Shown piece after piece: positions 35,301 through 47,718 of a stretch of DNA of 64,000 nt. The translations under genes and the position numbers were made by a program. Below the pieces are notes generated by a model, which was not told where the DNA came from, did no database searches, and was given only the letters and a program-made list of their open reading frames with translations. Position 1 is the first letter of the stretch; every line of letters starts with the position of its first letter. Origin of the DNA: Paraphoma chrysanthemicola (lineage: Eukaryota > Ascomycota > Dothideomycetes > Pleosporales > Phaeosphaeriaceae); assembly GCA_020744225.1 (NCBI GenBank), contig JAGMWG010000001.1, forward strand, positions 3,658,001 through 3,722,000, written 5' to 3'.

Positions 35301-38300
35301 CGTACACATCGGCACCCTGAACGAATGTTGCTTCGTGAACACGCGGAGTTGGTATCCAGCGCTCCATTTTCTCCGCATGACGAACCGGAGGCGCACACCA
35401 ACTGACATTAGCCGACATGTGAGGCAACACGAACTCCGCTCGCAACAACTCGTCATCGTACTTCGCGTTCTTCCGGTAGCGGTATTTGAAGCGAACGAGG
35501 TTGCCATGGCTGATGTAACTTCCAGATTCGATGTGTCCCTTGTAATTGTATACTACCTTTGCGCCTTCCTCACTCCCGAGAACACAGCCCCTGCTGATCG
35601 GTATCCTGTTGCCCCTGGCTTTGGTGAACTTGCCCATTCGGGATGCCCGCCGAGATCCATATTCGTAGGTATATTCATTTGCTGATTTACCGTTTTTAAA
35701 CTCTTGGCGTAGGGTCACCCGCATGTTCTTGTCGTACTGGGTTACTCTTGTGTGACCCCACGCAGGTTCTTGTTCGAGAGCACCTTGATAGAATACAAGC
35801 TTGAAATCTCCGTTTTGCAAACCATGAATGAACGCGGTCTCCGTGTCGCCATAGCTTCGAATTACTAGGCGATTTTTCTTTTGGACGATCAAGCTGCCTT
35901 TGACAGTTCCTGCGAGGCCGGCGATGTCCTTACGCCGGTGGTATAGGAAGAAAGGTAGAACAACCGACATCACGGCTCGACTGTAGATCCAAAGGCCAGT
36001 GAGAAGAAAAGATGTTGGTTTGGCAAAAATTCGAGGTGTACGAATCAGGGCGCCGTTGAGCTCGCGCTGAAACTCGGGGTCAGCCATGCATGCTAGCACG
36101 AAGAACTTTACCCAGGTTCCGATCGAGTGGTAGCAGTACGCGATGGGCACTCTGATATAATCTGTGAATATGCTCAGAAGTGAGACGGCTGATCGATTCA
36201 GTATGGGGTGGTAGGACTCTTGGATATCGGCGGTCAGTTGTCGATATTCTTTTTCATTCAAGGCTTGATCCCCGCGATGACGGAAGTAATTATACTTATT
36301 GACAGCGAGGAAGGCACCAAGATCGTAGCGTGCGACCCTGGAGAGGATAGTGCACGAATCCTCGGCAGGAACATTGGCGTGGATCCAGGACATCTCAGTA
36401 TTGGTGAATGGTCCTCGTGCGCCAACGCAGCGCCGTAAGAACAGGCGACGAATTTCCAGGGGTAAGACGTCCCATTGAGTCTCACAATCGTAGCCGAAGC
36501 AGAGATTGCGCAGAAGCTCTTTTCGACTCGCGCTCTCAAATGCTAATGCGGCTGGACCTTGGACCAATGCCGGCATTGACCGCTTGCTACACTCAGAGAC
36601 GACGTGCATATGGTCCGTCACAGGTGTACATGCAAGCATTGCCTCAGTAACTTGCGCTTGTTGATGGGGTATACCGAACATTGTCTCCGAGCATGCATGT
36701 AAAAGACTTTCGGCGACGGTTGCTGAATTACTGCTGACGTTCATATGAGCGGTGGTGGAATGATTCAAGTCGGATGCAATGTACAGAGTCAAACGGCCGT
36801 TCGAGTAATGAGAAATAGCGCGGAGGTCCGTATTCGTTTTAGCGACCGACTGCATCGGAACAATGAAAACCCTGACCAAGTCGTTCTTCCACGCAAGGAC
36901 AATTCTCTGTACCAAAAATGGCATTGTGGGAAAAGCTTGCATTGCCAATCGAGAGAGATTGTCGTGGGTACACGATAGCAGCATTGCGGAAATTTGGTCG
37001 CCAGGATGTCCAGTTGGCAGGACACGGAAGCGATCCTCTCTAGGCGCGGCCCTAAGTTTGTCACAGAATGCCTGAAGCTCACTTTGACTGAACTCTGCAT
37101 CCGGTCCGGCGCCGGTGTATGCGTGGTACTTTTCATCGATCGACCAATGAATCCTGAGCTGCGACGGCACACCTTGAATGTCCACCGAACCAGTAGAATC
37201 AAATCTCCGTTGATCGCGCTTGGATTTGCCAAAAATGGCAGCAAAGCACCCGCGAACACCAATGCTGTCTGGCATTCCAAGTTTGGCAGTTTTGAAAGAC
37301 AGTATGGCCGCGGTCCAGGTAGCCACTGCTAGAGCAATGACTTTATTGTAGCGGAAGTCGTCTGACATGACATTGACCAGAGTGTTGCCCACGATGAGAC
37401 CTAGGATAACGGCAACCAGCAGAGGCATCAATGCATGTGGCCCAGAGAAGATTTTGTTGTACTGATAAAGCAGCAGACCACTGTAAGCGCCCGTATAGGC
37501 GAGAAACATGATCAGTCCAGTGTCTGTGCCATTGAAGATCCAAATAAGTGCAGTACAGAATGCCAGAGCCCAGACATGTACACCAACGAAGCGACAAAGA
37601 GTTCCGAGGTATAGTTGGCGCCTAAACTTTTGGTCGTTCGCCTTGGCTTGCTTGATTTGATGCACACTCTCAATAGAGATCGGCGACATTTGCTCGGAGA
37701 GAGTGTGGAGGTGCTGTGCTTTGTAGTCAAGGAGAACCGCGCCGATCAAGTAGTATGCCAGGCCAAACCCGACGGATAATCGAAGAGTGGTGTTCATCTC
37801 CGAATTGTATCCCACCGTTTCGCCACCGTTGACCAAATCGACCCACCGATCCATGAGGGCGACGAGGAAGTAGAGTATACCGCAATATATCTCGTCGCCT
37901 GCATTTCTCCAGTGAATGAACGAATTGTGGAGCTTGATTCCCTTTTGCGACTGCTGCATACTCTCCAAAGCGACTTGTGTTTCCAGGTTCCAGGTGGAGC
38001 TGTATGGTATGGGTCGCCTCGTGTCCGTCACGCGACAATACCAGTCAAGCAGGAAGATCGTCGAGTCCCAACAGCTGGCGAGTTCTTTGACAAGGGCATC
38101 ATCTGTTAGCTTCTGCCACCAGCGCCGCGCCTTCTCCTTCGTAACAGCATCGTAGAGATCTTTCCGACACAACGTAAGAATGGCCGGCTCGCTAAGACCA
38201 TGAAAGATTTCTGGTGCACCGATAGACATCTCAGACGACGGGGCAATGGAGTCACTAGCGGCGACAGACATCCTCGGGCCTTTGCTTAAGCGATTCGCTG

Positions 38301-41300
38301 CTCACCGTTAGTAAGGACTCGCACAGCCATCTCGAGGTCGACTCACGCTTTGGTTTGACCGATCCCGACGCTCGTTCATGCTGACAATACCTTTGAACAT
38401 ACCAATTCTTGACGTCAGCGTCATTGAGTGTCTTGATGTTGTGATACCAAGTGACCCATTGAGTGGCGACGCGCCGTGTGCCAAGGATAAGGAGCGCGAT
38501 GAATAAGTACAGCACGCAGGGATAGATATAAATGTCCCAATTCTTGCTCTTTGTAATGTCATCCGCATTCTCTTTGTTGTATATGAAAATAGTCAGTAGC
38601 GGTGAAATCGTCAGGGTTGGAACGACCATAATGATCATCCTGCGGCCATTCAGGAAGCTTGATCCTGGTATTTGATAGGTCGAGAGGACGGCAAGAACGG
38701 AAAGATATGCTGTCAGTCCGAATAGGTATGCAAAGAAAACGGCGGCAAGCTCGGCTGATTCGACAGCGGCTATGACTACGAATCCCAAGATGCTGCCCGC
38801 AAGAGTCAAGGCCAGGCCGCCAATAAGGCGGGTGAGAACAAACATGTTGGCTGCCGAAAAAGCCATCGAGATGAGGTAATAAGTGCCGCCGATGGAGATC
38901 CAAGTCCCAATAGCCCCTGAAAGAAGCAAGGAACACATGAGGGCTAAGGTGGCATATTTTTGCTGAAGCTGGGACATGGCCGTGCTGAGATACAAACCAT
39001 GACCTGTCGTCGACAGTAGAACGATATCTAGGAGAGTCAGCTAGTGCAAAAATTGGTTGATTGTCATTTAGAACATACCGACTAGTGCTGGAATTGCAAA
39101 GACACTAAGAAATGTGAAGCGTCGAAAGGCCGGCATGACTGATGCTTTTTGGTTGGGATCGATATCGGTCTGAGCAGCGGCGTACGCAGATGCGAACGAG
39201 GGCGCATTGAAGATCCACATGGGCGGCTGATTCGCGTCCTGATTGTAGTGATCTCTGTGCTTCTTGGAAAGCATGATGCCGATATCGCTAGGCTTGATGT
39301 CGAAGTATGCCTCGCATCGGGAACCTAAAGCGAAAAGCTCCGCGAAAGCCGCACTTTGATCAGTGTATTGGTTGAACAAGGGGTTCCTGTCGGATACCTC
39401 GATGTAAACTTCCTCAAAACCTGCTTTCCTCGCTGCACAAAAGATGCAGAAGAGAACAAAATCGGTTACTGAGTCGAGATTAGGTCGATCAACCAGGACT
39501 TCAATAGCTGTAGTGATCACATCCAGCTTGTCATGGTCGCGCCACCACAGTATGTCTTGGAACGTCTCAAGTATGTGCCTGAAAAGCTCAAGTGCATCGT
39601 GTCGATCGATGATTGGGACTTCACATAAACGGTACCATTTGAGTTTCGAGTTGACCAACTGTTCATCAGTGACTGTCCCGCTGATGAAGTCCATATTGCT
39701 GAGTTTCTTGAATTGGTGATACGTGGGTACTTCGATGAGCAGATCTTCGCATTGCTTCCGCAGAGCGGAGAGCATTGGGCAGTCCTCGTCCCACTCGGTA
39801 TACTGGAGATGCTGTAGGTAGAGTAGAAGGTCCGATGGTGAGAGAAGCTGGAGGTCTTGATCAAATCTTTGAGGCAGCTGGTTTGGAGCGTGTCGAGAGC
39901 CTTGTGAAGCTTCTAGTCCGTACTCTAGGAGGAAGCAGTGATACCTGGAAAACCCCAGCCGGCCGAGATGTGTATGTAGTAGCGCCTCCGGAAGGTGTTG
40001 CACCGATTTGGACATGTATATTAGCACCGAAGTTGTTCTTGGCTCCACTTCCCACACTGCCCAGAATTGGCCACCTGTAGGGGTGTGAAACCCTGAGTCA
40101 AGCCCCGAGTAGACTTGTAGCTGGTATGGATCATCGACCTCGTCCGTAGTATCGTTCAAAGCGTCAATGAGACTTGCAATGGCTTCTCTTGCCGCCGGGA
40201 TCGCATCCAAGAACTTGCAACTCTTTTCACAGTATTCGCTGAGCACGCTGGCTGCATTGTGCAACTGTGTCATTGGGAATCTTCCAAGTAGCTTCAAATC
40301 TCGCAGCCGTCGCTGTGCATTCAAGATATGATCAAAGTCTGACTTAGAAGCATTAAGGCCGATCGGGAAACATCCTAACGACCCGTATACTGTACCATCG
40401 AAAGAACAAGACAGGGGGTTTTCGCTCCTTTTCTCCAAAGAGACTGCCCAATCCGGTCCAGACGTCGAAGGTGACGTTGGCGTACGCGACAGCATAACTC
40501 CGTTTTCATCTATTTCTGGATACTCCACGGTGAGTGTTGAAGTATTTGAGGCGTCCTCATCGTCGGAGATCGAGCCATCCAGATTCGCCAAAGCCTTTGT
40601 GAGAACAGGAAACACTTCCTGGAGGGAGAGATAATCGTCGATGATGCTTGAGAGTTCTGGAGAAAGCTGAGGCAAGTTAGATCCGGCTTTTACGAGATCA
40701 AGGTCCAGTTAAGCTCACCATCCGAGTACTCCGGTACTTTTCGTGCACATTCATAACTCGTCGGGTTTTGAGCCACTGAAATGCGGCAAGTGGCTCTTGA
40801 CACGATCGAATATCGTATATGTTGATCAAAGCGTGCCGGCGAGTGAAGTATGGTACAGCGCCGTGGTAGCTGCACCACATATGCGCTCTCCGCACAACGG
40901 CATGCGACATATCAACCTCGTCGTCAATAGTGTCCCACATCATGGTGAGAAACGGGCGTTGGCATGCCTGTGAGACGAAGGCTTTGGTCGTAGTCTTCAT
41001 CTTATCCATTGCGAAATAGTCCCGGCGCTCGCCATTTGACAGAATGGTACCATTGCGAACAATGACCCCAGCTAAAGAGTTCACATTCAGTTTGTCCGCG
41101 CCTTCAAGAAAATCAGGTGGTCCGACTTCCAGATAAACATCCAGCCCATAAGCTACGAGAAGCTTCATGAGGCCATTAAGAAGCGGTATTGACAATCGCT
41201 CGCGCCACCCGGCTATGACTACGCCGGTGAAGTACCTTCGTTGCTCTGGTTGCCGCAAATTTTGCATGACCACTTTGGATATGATGTGTACCACTCGAGA

Positions 41301-41860
41301 CAGCTCGTTTTCAGTGTTGGCAGGCATGGTGCTCAAGAGCTGAAAAAGGTCAAGCCTGGCGATGACGTTAGGTCCCAGAGGAATGCTATCATCCTTGACC
41401 ACATTCAGGATGCCAGGCTGACGGTAGTCGAGCACTATCGCTTCCCATTGTGCCAGTATCTCCGCTTCTTGATCCGTGATCGGGTTGCTGACCGCACCCA
41501 GGTAGACTCCGAAGGAGGCGGGTTTGGCGGGAAGACTGTGCTTCTTTCGAACTTCGCTGGCGCTGCGGGAGAGCAGATGAATGCGCTCTTGAACCGGCAG
41601 TGAGAGGGCATCTTCATCGTGGCTGACCTATAGACATGGGACGATTTAGCTGACTTCTCTGCTGTGCGAACTTCTCGTACCTTGAATACCGCACGCAGTG
41701 AGCGGTACGAATACCAAAGACAAGCAAACGTGCCCACAAGCCCGCTCACACCGATGATAGCAATCAAAGCATACTCCCACCACGCCCGAAAAGAAGGAAC
41801 ACCGGTCGGAAAGGCCGTGATGCCCAAGAAGTCGGGCTCCACGAGGCCGTCTTTCACCAT
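32324..41860 (-). CDS. gtb3: Giant membrane glycosyltransferase Gtb3 of the GAG pathway
   Basis: Predicted polymerase/exporter of galactosaminogalactan at the plasma membrane. Seven minus-strand exons join in frame: 41860-41681, 41627-40719, 40666-39079, 39027-38347, 38297-34164, 34116-33838 and 33783-32324, giving 3,076 residues. Exon 5 could instead start at 38279, six residues shorter. There is one membrane helix near residues 27-50, then a large soluble region. About a dozen helices follow between roughly 870 and 1,450 (PelG-like position), then another helix and a beta-rich domain. The C-terminal GT4 glycosyltransferase carries the E-x7-E motif at Glu2731/Glu2739 (EGLPLALGE). The last ~200 residues are polar and probably disordered. 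In bacterial Pel systems separate proteins (PelF, PelG and others) perform these steps; the fusion is inferred from layout. It diverges from agd3 over 1.6 kb. Confidence 0.9.
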
Positions 41861-43431
41861 GATGGCAGCCACAGACTTTGGTGATTACCAGTCAGTTGGA
41901 AAGGCAGTTGCCACGCTAGAGGGCAGCAGCCGACCGGAGTACGACCGGAGAGGAAGGAAACATGAAGGAAGGAAGAGAAGGATCAAATTTCACGAACAAT
42001 TACGGTAACCTGATGTTCCATGAGGGCAGCTGGGACAGCTAGCCTCAAACGAAAGTACTATCATGAAGCAAATTCGTAGTACGAGGCCTATAGCCAGTAT
42101 AAGGGCGCGCCTTTCGGCTACGTATAGCCTACTTCCAAGGATGAGCGAAGCACAGAATTTCCCTCTCTGTATTAATGTCATGTGTTAGCTGGCGATCTGC
42201 TAATTGCGTTAGCACACTTGGTACAACAGCAGGGAATGAAAGTTCCACCACCGCAAGGTCATTGGCAGCAGGAGAACATCCTTCCAGAAGCCTGCAACAC
42301 GGCTCTTGGCTGCTACGAATGGCAGGAGAGCGGCAGTCATCAAGGAGCAGGTGGCTACAAAAACGCCATTCGGCCGCACTATGGCAGACACGAGGGACAG
42401 GGCAGCCTCGCAGCGCTTGGATGTCATGTCCATCTATCCCGAACAGCGGCCAGCGAAGGCGGGGCCCCAGGGCGGGCATCAAATAGATCTGAGCGATGAG
42501 GTGAGGGATGAGAACGAGGTGGCGCGAAGACGCGCTGCGAGTGGAGGAACGTCGGCAACGCGCTGGAGGCGGACTTAACTGGCTTCGGCTAGCGCGTGGT
42601 CAGTGCACGCCCATCATCGCCGGTTCTAATCCTCTATCCCGGCTCCGCCTTTAGCCTAGCCGCTCAAGACCTCATCTTTAATATCAACCCTCATCTATTG
42701 CGGCATCTCTTGCAGTCTTGACTCCGACACCAACGCGATGCAATGCACTTGGTGCAGATGACTTCTGGGGCCACAATACACGGCTCAATGTGCGCAGACT
42801 GCGGGTGGATGCGTGCTGGCATATGCTGGCCGCGTAGCCCTACCATCCTCACTTCTCCGCTCTCCGTGGCCTGACCAGCAAGGCGCTGTCCCTAGTCTTG
42901 GGGGCTTTTGATGTGGACATGGCGCGACCCTTGATTTTTGCCTCCACGCCTCGGCCTTAGTTAGGGATCCGACATAGCAGGCACGCCCATGCCGAAGTAC
43001 CGTCACGCTTTTTGGGTTCTGCGAGATGGATACATTGCTCTCACGTGGCAAATTCATCTATGTCACGGTTCTTCATCGACCATTACCCGCCAAGACCCCT
43101 GAGATTCTCGGATCTATTATTGTTTAACTGTGAGAGCATTACGTATGTCCAATACGTGCAGGGACCCGGCAATGGCTATTCCGGTGTGTCTCTTTGCATT
43201 TGAGTCGCGCCACGCTTGAACATGAGAAAATCTCAGTATGAGGATCAAGCACCGATGCTTGAAATGGAGAAAATCGATAGTTTCACTGGTCGTATATACT
43301 GCGTCTGGACCTGATATTCTCCCAGTGGCCCGTTAGACGACTTGGTACTTCTGCCGAGACATTCTTTATTAAGACTGGCTAGGTTCCCGAAAAAGTTTAC
43401 ATCGTCACGCTGTTCACCTCATCTTCTTGCA
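41861..43431. promoter_or_regulatory. Divergent intergenic region between gtb3 and agd3
   Basis: 1,571 bases between the start codons of two divergently transcribed cluster genes, so it should hold both promoters. Open frames inside (42129-42578 on both strands) are overlapping and unrecognised. I looked for StuA-type WCGCGWNM boxes, since StuA and MedA regulate GAG genes in A. fumigatus, and found only near matches such as ACGCGCTG. Confidence 0.55.
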
Positions 43432-45729
43432 ATGGCGTCGTCGTGCCTGTCCTTATTGCGCACTTGCGCACTGTCGTTCGTTCTTTTCTTCTTGCATAGC
43501 GTAACCGCATATGTTGGCAGCGCTACCGTCTCAAGTACGGTGTTAATCGTCGCGCGCGACACGACATCTGCAGAAAATTCAGCAGCTGCAGGATTGAGAG
43601 GCTACGGCATACCTTTCGAAATTTTAACGGTCCCTCAAGCAGGTATTGCTAGTCTACCTGTCCTGAACTCATCTGCTACATATGGAAATTATGGAGGCAT
43701 TGTCATCGTCAGCGAGGTGGGCTACAACTACGACTCATCATACTACAGTGCCCTCACCAGGAGACAATGGAACGACCTCTACGCATACCAAACCAGCTTC
43801 GGAATTCGCATGGTCCGCCTGGATGTTTTCCCAACATCAGATTTCGGAGTGACAAGCATGCCGGGTAATCTCAATGATGAACCAGTGGTGTTCACAAATA
43901 CATCTTCTTTTTTCACCGCAGGTCTTAAAATGTACGTATTGCTACATGGTGAATTTACCAGACGCTGGAGCAGGACAAGCAGTACTTGGGACACTTGTTG
44001 ACTTCTACTACAGGAATGCCGAAGTAAGCATCGCAAACATTTTCCACAATCCAGCTACCATCGTCAATCCCTCCATGGCCTGGGAAGTGGCAAAGTTCTC
44101 TAATGCTGGGACAGCTGCCGTTGTCAACCAGATTGGCGATAGACAGCAGATGGTGTGGTTTATGCCCTTCGCGCTAGATTGGGCACCTTCGAGCAACATT
44201 CTGCAGCATGCTTGGATCACATGGGTGACCCGAGGCCTCTTCGTTGGATTTAAGCGACTCTATCTTGGCACCCAAGTTGATGACATGTTTCTTGAGACGC
44301 CCATGTATCGACCACAAGGCCAGAACTATCGTGCGAAACCTGCTGACCTTGATGTTCACGTGTCCTGGCAACAGACACTGAACTCAAGGCTACCCACGGG
44401 ATCAGAGTTCTTCATCGAGATCGGCCACAACGGTAACGGCGACATTGAAGCGTCGGCCAATACAGACGAGGGCTTCACGATATGCAACCCAAACTCTGGT
44501 ATCGAGTATGCAGAACAAAAGGACGGCAGTCCCGAGTACATGAAGCCGCCTGGTACAGGAACAAATATTTGGCCTGCGACACCAGCTAAGTATAGCTGGA
44601 GTTTGGATTGCGCGAAACTGGATCCATTGCAGAATTGGTTCGCGATTGAATCAAACCGAGATGCATTTGCGCATCTTTCCCACACCTTGTACGTTTGCTC
44701 ATCTGGTGCCACAATCGAAACTGACAAAGTGTAGCTCGCACGCCGACCTGACGAACGCGACATACTCCGATGCGTCGAAGGAGATCTCTTTCAATCAGGC
44801 TTGGTTGAAGCAGGTTGGTTTCGATGCAGCGAAGCGATGGAGTGGCAAAGGAATCATTCCACCTGCTATCACAGGCCTCCACAACGCAGACGTCATCAAA
44901 GGTTGGATGGATAACGGCATCTTCAATGTCGTAGGCGATAATACGCGCCCGTTACTCCGAAATACGCAGAGTTCATTTTGGCCATTGAACACAACCGTGG
45001 CGGCCAATGGTTACGCGGGCCTGAACGTTATGCCACGCTGGGCAACACTCATATACTACAATTGCGACCTTCCAGCTTGTACACTGCAGGAATGGATCGA
45101 CACCTCAGCTGGCAAGGGAACGTTTACAGACCTCATGAATAACGCGCGGGACACTGCCATGCGCAATCTGTTCGGGCTCCATTGGGACGCGTAAGTTGAT
45201 ACGGTACTGTAATTGTAACGACATGCTAACCCAAGCGAAGATACATGTTCCATCAGGCCAACATGCGCGTCGCTGATGTTCCCACAACTACCGTGAACGG
45301 CAAACGCGATCGCTTTTCTCTCCTCATGACCTGGATTGAAGTCATCACTGCCGAAATGATGCGCTTGTGAGTCTTTCCATGGATCCATATTTGGGATTAT
45401 AGCTAACGCTGTACAGAACCACTTGGCCGATGAAAACACTCAAGCATGATGACCTTGCGCAAGCTTTCCTCAACCGCCAGGCCCGCGATTTGTGTCGACC
45501 CAGCATGACATGGCAAACCTCCGCCAACGGTGCAAGCATCCAGCGCATCAACGTCTACACTGCTGGAGGCAATAACTGCAAGACACCCATTCCAATCACC
45601 GTTCCAGTCGCTACCTCTACGACAACGGGTGCAACCAAGGAGCAGCTTGGCAGCGATCCGCTAACACTGTGGGTAACAATGAGCGGCGCAAGTCGTAGTT
45701 ACAACTTCACAACACCCTACAGGTTATAG
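43432..45729 (+). CDS. agd3: Extracellular N-acetylgalactosamine deacetylase Agd3 (CE18)
   Basis: Removes acetyl groups from GalNAc in galactosaminogalactan, giving the polymer its positive charge and adhesiveness. Exons are 43432-43931, 44014-44688, 44735-45190, 45241-45366 and 45417-45729 (689 residues), with all phases consistent. A secretion signal occupies about the first 25 residues. The metal-dependent deacetylase core shows VDDMFLE (Asp256, Asp257), the GHNGNGD loop, and the H-x3-H metal-binding pair His390/His394 (HLSHTFSH), followed by YSDASKEI and FNQAWLKQ. The Thr-rich segment near the C-terminus may be O-glycosylated. The first intron (82 nt, ending CTACAG) is the only choice that joins AGLK to the conserved region in frame; an AG 30 nt after the donor fails. 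It is read divergently from gtb3. Confidence 0.95.
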
Positions 45730-46621
45730 GGCGCATGAACAAGCACATCAATTGTACTTAGTGTCTATCTTCAATGTACATAATTTAGATCTCATTGGCG
45801 CAAATGCAATCGAACCTAAAAGATCTCACTCTCGCACCATCTCTCCCCGACCTGCCAAAAATATCGTGCACTAAACTTTCACCCACGTAGCCTCAACGTC
45901 CTGTTCCCACCTACCTCCGTGCGGGACCCGTACCCTAGCTCCCCCGCCCGCGTAAGCAAGGATCACCGTAGCCACACAGCCACCAGATGCAATATAGATG
46001 TAATCTAGATAACCGAGTCCCCGGATTGCAACGATCCTGTCAAACCCCACGGGCGGAGGCGATGGCAGAAATTCCGATTATTCCGATGCACGATGCACCG
46101 GGGCCGCTGTTACAGATTTCAATAGTTTGGACGCGACGCTGCTGCAGCCAAGCAGCCGAGCTAAGGGCCGTCTTTACACCTGCTCGAAGAGACATCTTAT
46201 GCCGAGTTGATGACGGGGTGGTAGGGGAGGCTGGGACAGCAAGATTTGGAAGGATGAAGGATCGCATATCCCGGCATTGTGGCGCCACAGCCGATAATAT
46301 GGAGTGCGTTGAGGCTAAACTGGATGTGGTGGGCTAAGCTTTTCATGGGCGGGGATTGCATATTAACTTCATAGTAAGGCGGTAGGTGGCTCTTGGCAAA
46401 AGAAGTTGTGCGACGTGTTGGATTTCTGGGGGTGAATGCCATTGAACTGCTATTGCATCGAGTGCGCTATTGAAAGTGTGAAGACGAGATCGAAGGCACG
46501 ACATATCCAAATCGGGTAATGTAATGTGGCAGTGTGGGTGGCAGTGCAGTGCATTCAGCAACATGCTTCACACCATCTAAACAATCATCACAGCACCTTC
46601 AACCCTAATCAACAAGCCGAA
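45730..46621. other. Intergenic, agd3 to ega3
   Basis: 892 bases with no recognised gene. It should hold the agd3 3' UTR and the ega3 promoter. Several short overlapping frames only. Confidence 0.5.
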
Positions 46622-47718
46622 ATGTCCACCAAATCCACCCCCAAGCGACCATGGTCTCTGCGCAGGAAACTTCTCCTCGGCGGTCTCATCGCACTCATCG
46701 TCCTAGCCCTTGCTCTCGGTCTTGGCCTTGGGCTCACACTGGGCGGCTCGGACGACAACGACACCGACTCACCAATACTCACGCCCTTGCCTTCTCCTAA
46801 TACCACTTTACCATGGACACCTAAAGTCGGTGATACATGGCAAATTGTGCTCTCGCATCCACCCTCAATCTCCTCTGCACCAACAACTACGCCCAACGTG
46901 ACGATTTTCGACGTGGATCTGTTTGACACGCCCAAAGTGACGATTGACTCGCTCCATACACTAGGAAAGAAAGTTATCTGTTATTTCAGCGCCGGATCGT
47001 ACGAAGAATGGCGCACTGATGCCAAAGATTTCAAGCCAGAAGATCTGGGCAAAGAGCTAGATGGATGGCCAGGCGAGAAGTGGGCTCGACTGGGGAGCCA
47101 GAACTTGAGGGGAATTATGAAGAAGCGTATTGAGATGGCGAGGGAGAAGGGGTGTGATGGTGTTGATCCAGATAATGTGGATGGATATGTGAGTTGCTCT
47201 CTGTTTTATTTTGATAAGACTTTGTTGTGCGTTAGGAATATTGTGCTGATACTTCATCATAGCAAAATGATAATGGGCTGGGCTTAACGGCGAATGACAG
47301 CATTGTGTTCATGCAGTACCTTTCGTCTGTTACTCGGCCGTTGAATATGAGCTTGGGCCTCAAGAACGCTGGTTCAATCATTTCTGGTGTTTTACCGTTG
47401 GTGGATTTCAGCGTGAACGAACAATGCGTCGAGTATAACGAGTGCAGTAAGTTTGCAGCATTCATTGATGCTGGCAAACCAGTATTTCACATCGAATATC
47501 CCGCCGGTGACGGCGATCTACAACAAAGCGTCGAAACCAATGGGTTTAGCGAAGACACGCGAAAGAAATTTTGCAATGGAGAAGGCACGAAAGGGTTCAG
47601 CACTGTCTTGAAAAAGATGGAATTAGATGGTTGGGTGGAATATTGCGACGGAAGAGTCGAAGTCACGGGAATCGATCCAGGGACTGGTGGGCACGGCAAA
47701 CTCAGGAAAGTGCGATGA
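46622..47718 (+). CDS. ega3: Endo-alpha-1,4-galactosaminidase Ega3 (GH114)
   Basis: Membrane-anchored hydrolase that cleaves the deacetylated (galactosamine) portions of GAG. Exons are 46622-47188 and 47263-47718 (340 residues). The 74-nt intron starts GTGAGT, ends CATAG and joins DGY to QNDNGLGLT in frame. It is a type II membrane protein: a basic N-terminus (KRPWSLRRK) then one Leu/Gly-rich helix at about residues 17-42, then a polar Thr/Pro linker. The GH114 TIM barrel has ICYFSAGSYEEW, the catalytic-site sequence CDGVDPDNVDGY (Asp179 and Asp182) and HIEYPAG (Glu267). Same strand as agd3, 0.9 kb downstream. Confidence 0.95.

Noticed and set aside
42129..42578. Overlapping frames between gtb3 and agd3
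   Set aside because: Several frames on both strands overlap each other without recognisable sequence; treated as promoter DNA.
43932..43961. 30-nt intron in agd3 (GTACGT to TTACCAG)
   Set aside because: Too short for a fungal intron and it shifts the frame; the 82-nt intron to 44013 restores the conserved reading.
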